From positions 1 through 9,385 of the forward strand of contig CAJTTM010000056.1 in NCBI GenBank assembly GCA_910579135.1: 9,385 nt of DNA, read 5' to 3'. This stretch comes from an uncultured Erysipelotrichales bacterium (GTDB lineage: Bacteria > Bacillota_I > Bacilli_A > Erysipelotrichales > Coprobacillaceae). A program made the position numbers and the translations under genes. Under the pieces are notes generated by a model, which had not been told where the DNA came from, made no database searches, and saw only the letters and a list, made by a program, of their open reading frames with translations. This document shows, in pieces, positions 7,282 to 9,385 of the stretch (position 1 is the first letter of the stretch; each line of letters opens with the position of its first letter).

Positions 7282-8040
7282 CTATTTTTTGATTTTAACA
7301 ATCATTATGTATTCATCATCTGTTTCTTCTGAGTTTGTTTCTATTTCTATTCCAGTTTGTTTTACCATTTTGACAGCTTGTTCTATTGTATTAATTGCGA
7401 TTTTCACATTTTGAGATATTTTTTTAGAAATTACTTTCTTTTTTTGTTTTTGTTTAATTTTCTTTTCTGTTTCATCAACAGTTAATTTTTTAGATACAAT
7501 TTCTTTAAGCATTTTATTTCTTTTTTCCGTTGTATCTAATTGTAATAGAGCTCTTGCGTGTCTTTCGGTAATTTCTTTTTTTCTAATAGATTCTTGAACT
7601 GTAATTGGTAATTGTAATAGTCTTAATTTATTTGCGACTGTTGATTGGCTTTTGCCTACTTGCTTTGCGAGTTCTTCTTGGGTTAAATTTTGACTATCTA
7701 ATATAGATTGATAAGCCAATGCTTCTTCAATAGCAGATAAGTTTTCTCTTTGAATATTTTCAACTAAAGCAGCTGTAGCCGTTTGATCTTCATCATAATC
7801 TTGAATAATACAAGGAACTTCATCTAATTGAGCTAGTCTACAGGCTCTATATCTTCTTTCTCCAACTACAATTTGATATACATCTCCATATGGTCTAACA
7901 ACAATTGGTTGTAATAAACCATTATTCTTAATAGATTCAGCTAATTCTTGTATTTTTTCATTTTCAAAATGAGTTCTTGGCTGATTTTCGTTTGCTATAA
8001 TAACATTAATATCTATAAATTTATAGATAGGTTCTTTCAT
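7282..8040 (-). CDS. noc: Noc-type nucleoid occlusion protein (ParB/Spo0J family CTPase)
   Basis: The 252-residue protein has the ParB CTP-binding boxes GERRYRA (60-66) and ENIQREN (94-100) and a helix-turn-helix near 119-143. The C-terminal dimer domain (about 211-252) has an IAINTIEQAVKMV helix and an acidic stretch before IMIVKIKK. That tail, and GKSQSTVANKLRLL and ITERHARAL in the DNA-binding part (Q132, K138, R160), match Noc and not Spo0J, which has R, T/H-type and G residues there. Noc is a CTP-dependent DNA clamp that keeps the divisome off the nucleoid. The start at 8040 is chosen because GAGGTGAT lies just before that ATG; a TTG at 8055 would put this site inside the gene. An in-frame TAA a few codons further up rules out a longer N-terminus, so the amphipathic membrane helix of Bacillus Noc is absent. 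No soj or rsmG is adjacent. Confidence 0.88.
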   Translation of the reverse strand: MKEPIYKFIDINVIIANENQPRTHFENEKIQELAESIKNNGLLQPIVVRPYGDVYQIVVGERRYRACRLAQLDEVPCIIQDYDEDQTATAALVENIQRENLSAIEEALAYQSILDSQNLTQEELAKQVGKSQSTVANKLRLLQLPITVQESIRKKEITERHARALLQLDTTEKRNKMLKEIVSKKLTVDETEKKIKQKQKKKVISKKISQNVKIAINTIEQAVKMVKQTGIEIETNSEETDDEYIMIVKIKK

Positions 8041-8063
8041 AGTATCACCTCTCAAACATGAAA

Positions 8064-8072
8064 ATTATAGCA
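8064..8072 (-). promoter_or_regulatory. Extended -10 promoter of noc
   Basis: TGCTATAAT on the minus strand combines a perfect TATAAT (8064-8069) with an upstream TG, which can compensate for the poor -35 (TTTTCT at the expected distance). The -10 box ends 23 nt before the noc ATG, implying a very short leader. It lets noc be transcribed independently of the upstream amidase gene. Confidence 0.6.
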
Positions 8073-8084
8073 TTTTTATACAAA

Positions 8085-8101
8085 AAAGAAAAGTTTTCTT
8101 T
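8085..8101 (-). terminator. Weak hairpin between amidase gene and noc
   Basis: On the minus strand AAAGAAA (8095-8101) pairs with TTTCTTT (8085-8091) across a 3-nt loop and is followed by TTT. Only one G-C pair supports the stem, so termination would be inefficient at best. It also overlaps the -35 area of the noc promoter. Confidence 0.22.
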
Positions 8102-8111
8102 CAAAGCATTC

Positions 8112-8145
8112 ATTAACTATGTTTTAAAAAATTAACTATTTTAAA
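8112..8145. repeat. Imperfect tandem duplication at the 3' end of the amidase gene
   Basis: ATTAACTATGTTTTAAA (8112-8128) and ATTAACTATTTTAAA (8131-8145) are the same unit apart from a 2-nt insertion. The second copy contains the TAG stop and last codons of the amidase gene and the first lies just after the stop. This looks like a local duplication by replication slippage; no function is evident. Confidence 0.5.
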
Positions 8146-9203
8146 TCAAACTCATGTGATTTTTCATCATATTTTCTACCCATAACTATTTTAGCAGTTA
8201 AATCAGTATTATTATAAATAATTGACCATTGTGTTGCACTATCTTCTCCATTTTCATTTTTATGAATTTTTTGTGAAGCAGATTTTAAAATATTCATCCC
8301 TTCATTTTCATCTTTGACAACCCCTTTATTTTGATCAAGAATTTTTTTCATTTTCTCGTATCTATCTTGTCCATGACCAAAATTATAATGACTCTTTGTA
8401 ATTAAAAAATTGGTTGCCATTTGATATGTTTTATTTGCCTTTACAATACTTATTTTATTATTAATATATTCTACAACCACACTTTTTCCACTACTATCAG
8501 CAATCTGAAAATGATATGCACTCTTTGCTGATGAATGCATATCGTACTTTTTTAATAACTCTATTGCTTCATCAACATTTTTAGCTTTATCTAAAACAAG
8601 TCTAACAGCTGTAGTTGTTGTAATATCAATCTTATCAGTCTGTTGGTTTGTAGCTTCATCTGGAATTAGTAACACACCAATAGAAACACCTTTCTCATTA
8701 ATTCCATCTAAAGGTGCATAAGGAGCAGCTAAGGTGATAATTTTATTTTTTAAAGAATCTGGTTGTTTACTTTCATTAAATCCTAAAAAACCTAAATTAA
8801 CAGTAGACATAGAGGCATACCCTTGATTAGGTTTAGTTTTTACAAATAAAGCAGGTGAATACGTCAAATCAAAATTTCTACCAAAAATATAATCTCCCTC
8901 TCTTGTTTGTGCATTAAAAGTTGAACAACCTAAATTTGGAATTGAAAATTTTACAGGAATGCCTTTCAATAATTTTTTTACAACAAAATCTACAAGTTCA
9001 CTATCACTGCTTGCTCCAGTTTTTAAAAAATCATCAAATCCATAATCCCCACTATAATCCATTGTATATAATGTGTAATCATCTATTTTTTCTATTGAGT
9101 TTAAAGTTTTTAATTCATTTTTAAAAACAAACACAAATCCGCTCACACCAATAATAATAACAATTAATAAAATAACTCCTATTCTTTTTAAGATCTTCTT
9201 CAT
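8136..9203 (-). CDS. Membrane-anchored Ntn amidohydrolase (choloylglycine hydrolase / C45 acyltransferase-like, linear amide C-N hydrolase)
   Basis: The 355-residue protein starts with a basic N-terminus (MKKILKRIG) and one hydrophobic helix (about 8-28). No AxA cleavage site or lipobox is seen, so it is probably anchored with the enzyme outside the cell. The catalytic domain begins at GCSTFNAQTREGDYIFGRNFD: C93 is the predicted nucleophile, exposed by self-cleavage after G92, followed by R109 (+16) and D112 (+19). This is the spacing of C2/R18/D21 in bile salt hydrolases and of the human N-acylethanolamine acid amidase site. Further conserved points are DGINEKG (N169), MATNF (N265), R281 in DRYEK and a TQWSIIYN strand. 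It should hydrolyse a linear amide such as a conjugated bile acid, N-acyl amide or penicillin V-type bond; the exact substrate is not deducible. A strong AAAGGAGG and a near-consensus promoter precede it. Confidence 0.87.
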   Translation of the reverse strand: MKKILKRIGVILLIVIIIGVSGFVFVFKNELKTLNSIEKIDDYTLYTMDYSGDYGFDDFLKTGASSDSELVDFVVKKLLKGIPVKFSIPNLGCSTFNAQTREGDYIFGRNFDLTYSPALFVKTKPNQGYASMSTVNLGFLGFNESKQPDSLKNKIITLAAPYAPLDGINEKGVSIGVLLIPDEATNQQTDKIDITTTTAVRLVLDKAKNVDEAIELLKKYDMHSSAKSAYHFQIADSSGKSVVVEYINNKISIVKANKTYQMATNFLITKSHYNFGHGQDRYEKMKKILDQNKGVVKDENEGMNILKSASQKIHKNENGEDSATQWSIIYNNTDLTAKIVMGRKYDEKSHEFDLK

Positions 9204-9233
9204 ATTTATTTCCTCCTTTTATAAACATGGACT

Positions 9234-9262
9234 ATTATAAACTAATATTTTGTTTAATTCAA
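9234..9262 (-). promoter_or_regulatory. Sigma-A promoter of the amidase gene
   Basis: On the minus strand TTGAAT (9257-9262) and a perfect TATAAT (9234-9239) are separated by exactly 17 nt. The -10 box ends 30 nt before the ATG, with AAAGGAGG between. This is the best sigma-A promoter in the window and implies that the gene is transcribed on its own. Confidence 0.72.
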
Positions 9263-9315
9263 ATATTTTAATTAAATATTTTTAAGTTTTTTAATTGTGC
9301 TTTACTAAAATTAAA

Positions 9316-9333
9316 AGATACCTTATGGTATCT
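9316..9333 (-). terminator. Minus-strand terminator hairpin at the right edge
   Basis: AGATACC and GGTATCT form a 7-bp perfect stem with a 4-nt loop (9323-9326). In the minus direction it is followed by TTTTAATTTT. It would end a minus-strand transcript entering from beyond the right edge, isolating it from the amidase promoter. Confidence 0.55.
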
Positions 9334-9336
9334 CAG

Positions 9337-9369
9337 ACTGTTGACAAAATAGAAAGTCAACAGTTTTTT
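9337..9369 (+). terminator. Strong plus-strand terminator hairpin at the right edge
   Basis: ACTGTTGAC (9337-9345) pairs with GTCAACAGT (9356-9364) across a 10-nt A-rich loop and is followed directly by a run of T (9364-9369, then GTTTT). It has the form of a rho-independent terminator for the plus strand, yet no plus-strand gene lies upstream in the window. It may form a bidirectional pair with the preceding hairpin, since the minus-strand version of this stem lies upstream of the other. Alternatively it may belong to a short leader or small RNA. Confidence 0.6.
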
Positions 9370-9385
9370 GTTTTCAAAGAGAAGA

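Noticed and set aside
8041..8055. Longer noc start at TTG (8055), adding five residues
   Set aside because: The five extra codons cover the GAGGTGAT ribosome binding site of the downstream ATG, and TTG has no better site of its own. The ATG at 8040 is preferred.
8921..9124. Open frame of 67 residues on the plus strand opposite the amidase gene
   Set aside because: Antisense to the conserved catalytic start of the amidase; low-complexity composition and no ribosome binding site.
1..9385. Mobile element, CRISPR array, tRNA, rRNA or defence system
   Set aside because: Reading both strands, I saw no transposase or integrase motif, no spaced repeat array, no cloverleaf with anticodon and CCA-type end, and no recognisable defence gene.

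Overview
The window is a gene-dense, very AT-rich stretch of chromosome from a low-GC Firmicute. All open genes use the standard bacterial code (TGG for Trp, no internal TGA), start mostly at ATG behind AGGAGG-like ribosome binding sites, and are separated by short hairpin terminators. The protein types suggest a gut-associated member of the Erysipelotrichia/Coprobacillaceae: a PreP-like M16C peptidase, Noc, an Lrp-linked aminotransferase and a choloylglycine-hydrolase-like amidase. That placement is an inference from familiarity with such genes, not from a database search. I found no insertion sequence, CRISPR array, tRNA, rRNA or phage gene.

Layout from left to right. On the minus strand, a large zinc peptidase (52-2889) sits directly downstream of the wreck of a thioredoxin-reductase-like flavoprotein gene (about 2882-3338). 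That wreck has lost its FAD-binding N-terminal half and carries a frame-shifting internal deletion. Divergent from it is a DHH/DHHA1 phosphoesterase (3427-4425). The phosphoesterase converges, across one bidirectional hairpin, on a two-gene minus-strand operon: an Lrp/AsnC regulator (5620-6111) translationally coupled (TAATG) to a PLP-dependent aminotransferase (4451-5620). Divergent from lrp is a seven-bladed-propeller lactonase (6216-7247), and the two divergent promoters overlap. The lactonase converges, across a second bidirectional hairpin, on a noc-type ParB paralogue (7282-8040). Upstream of noc on the same strand is a membrane-anchored Ntn amidohydrolase (8136-9203) with its own strong promoter. 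The right edge holds two back-to-back hairpins that look like terminators.

The genes do not form one pathway. The real functional unit is lrp-aminotransferase, probably amino-acid responsive; the shared control region may also reach the lactonase. The points most worth a second look are the decayed thioredoxin reductase, which appears to be of the pyridine-nucleotide-independent type; a Noc that keeps its DNA-specificity residues and CTP motifs but has no room for the N-terminal membrane-targeting helix of Bacillus Noc; the anchored amidase with a precisely conserved choloylglycine-hydrolase/NAAA catalytic layout; and the unexplained plus-strand terminator at the right end. I see no convincing new defence or mobile system; this is mostly ordinary housekeeping and accessory metabolism.
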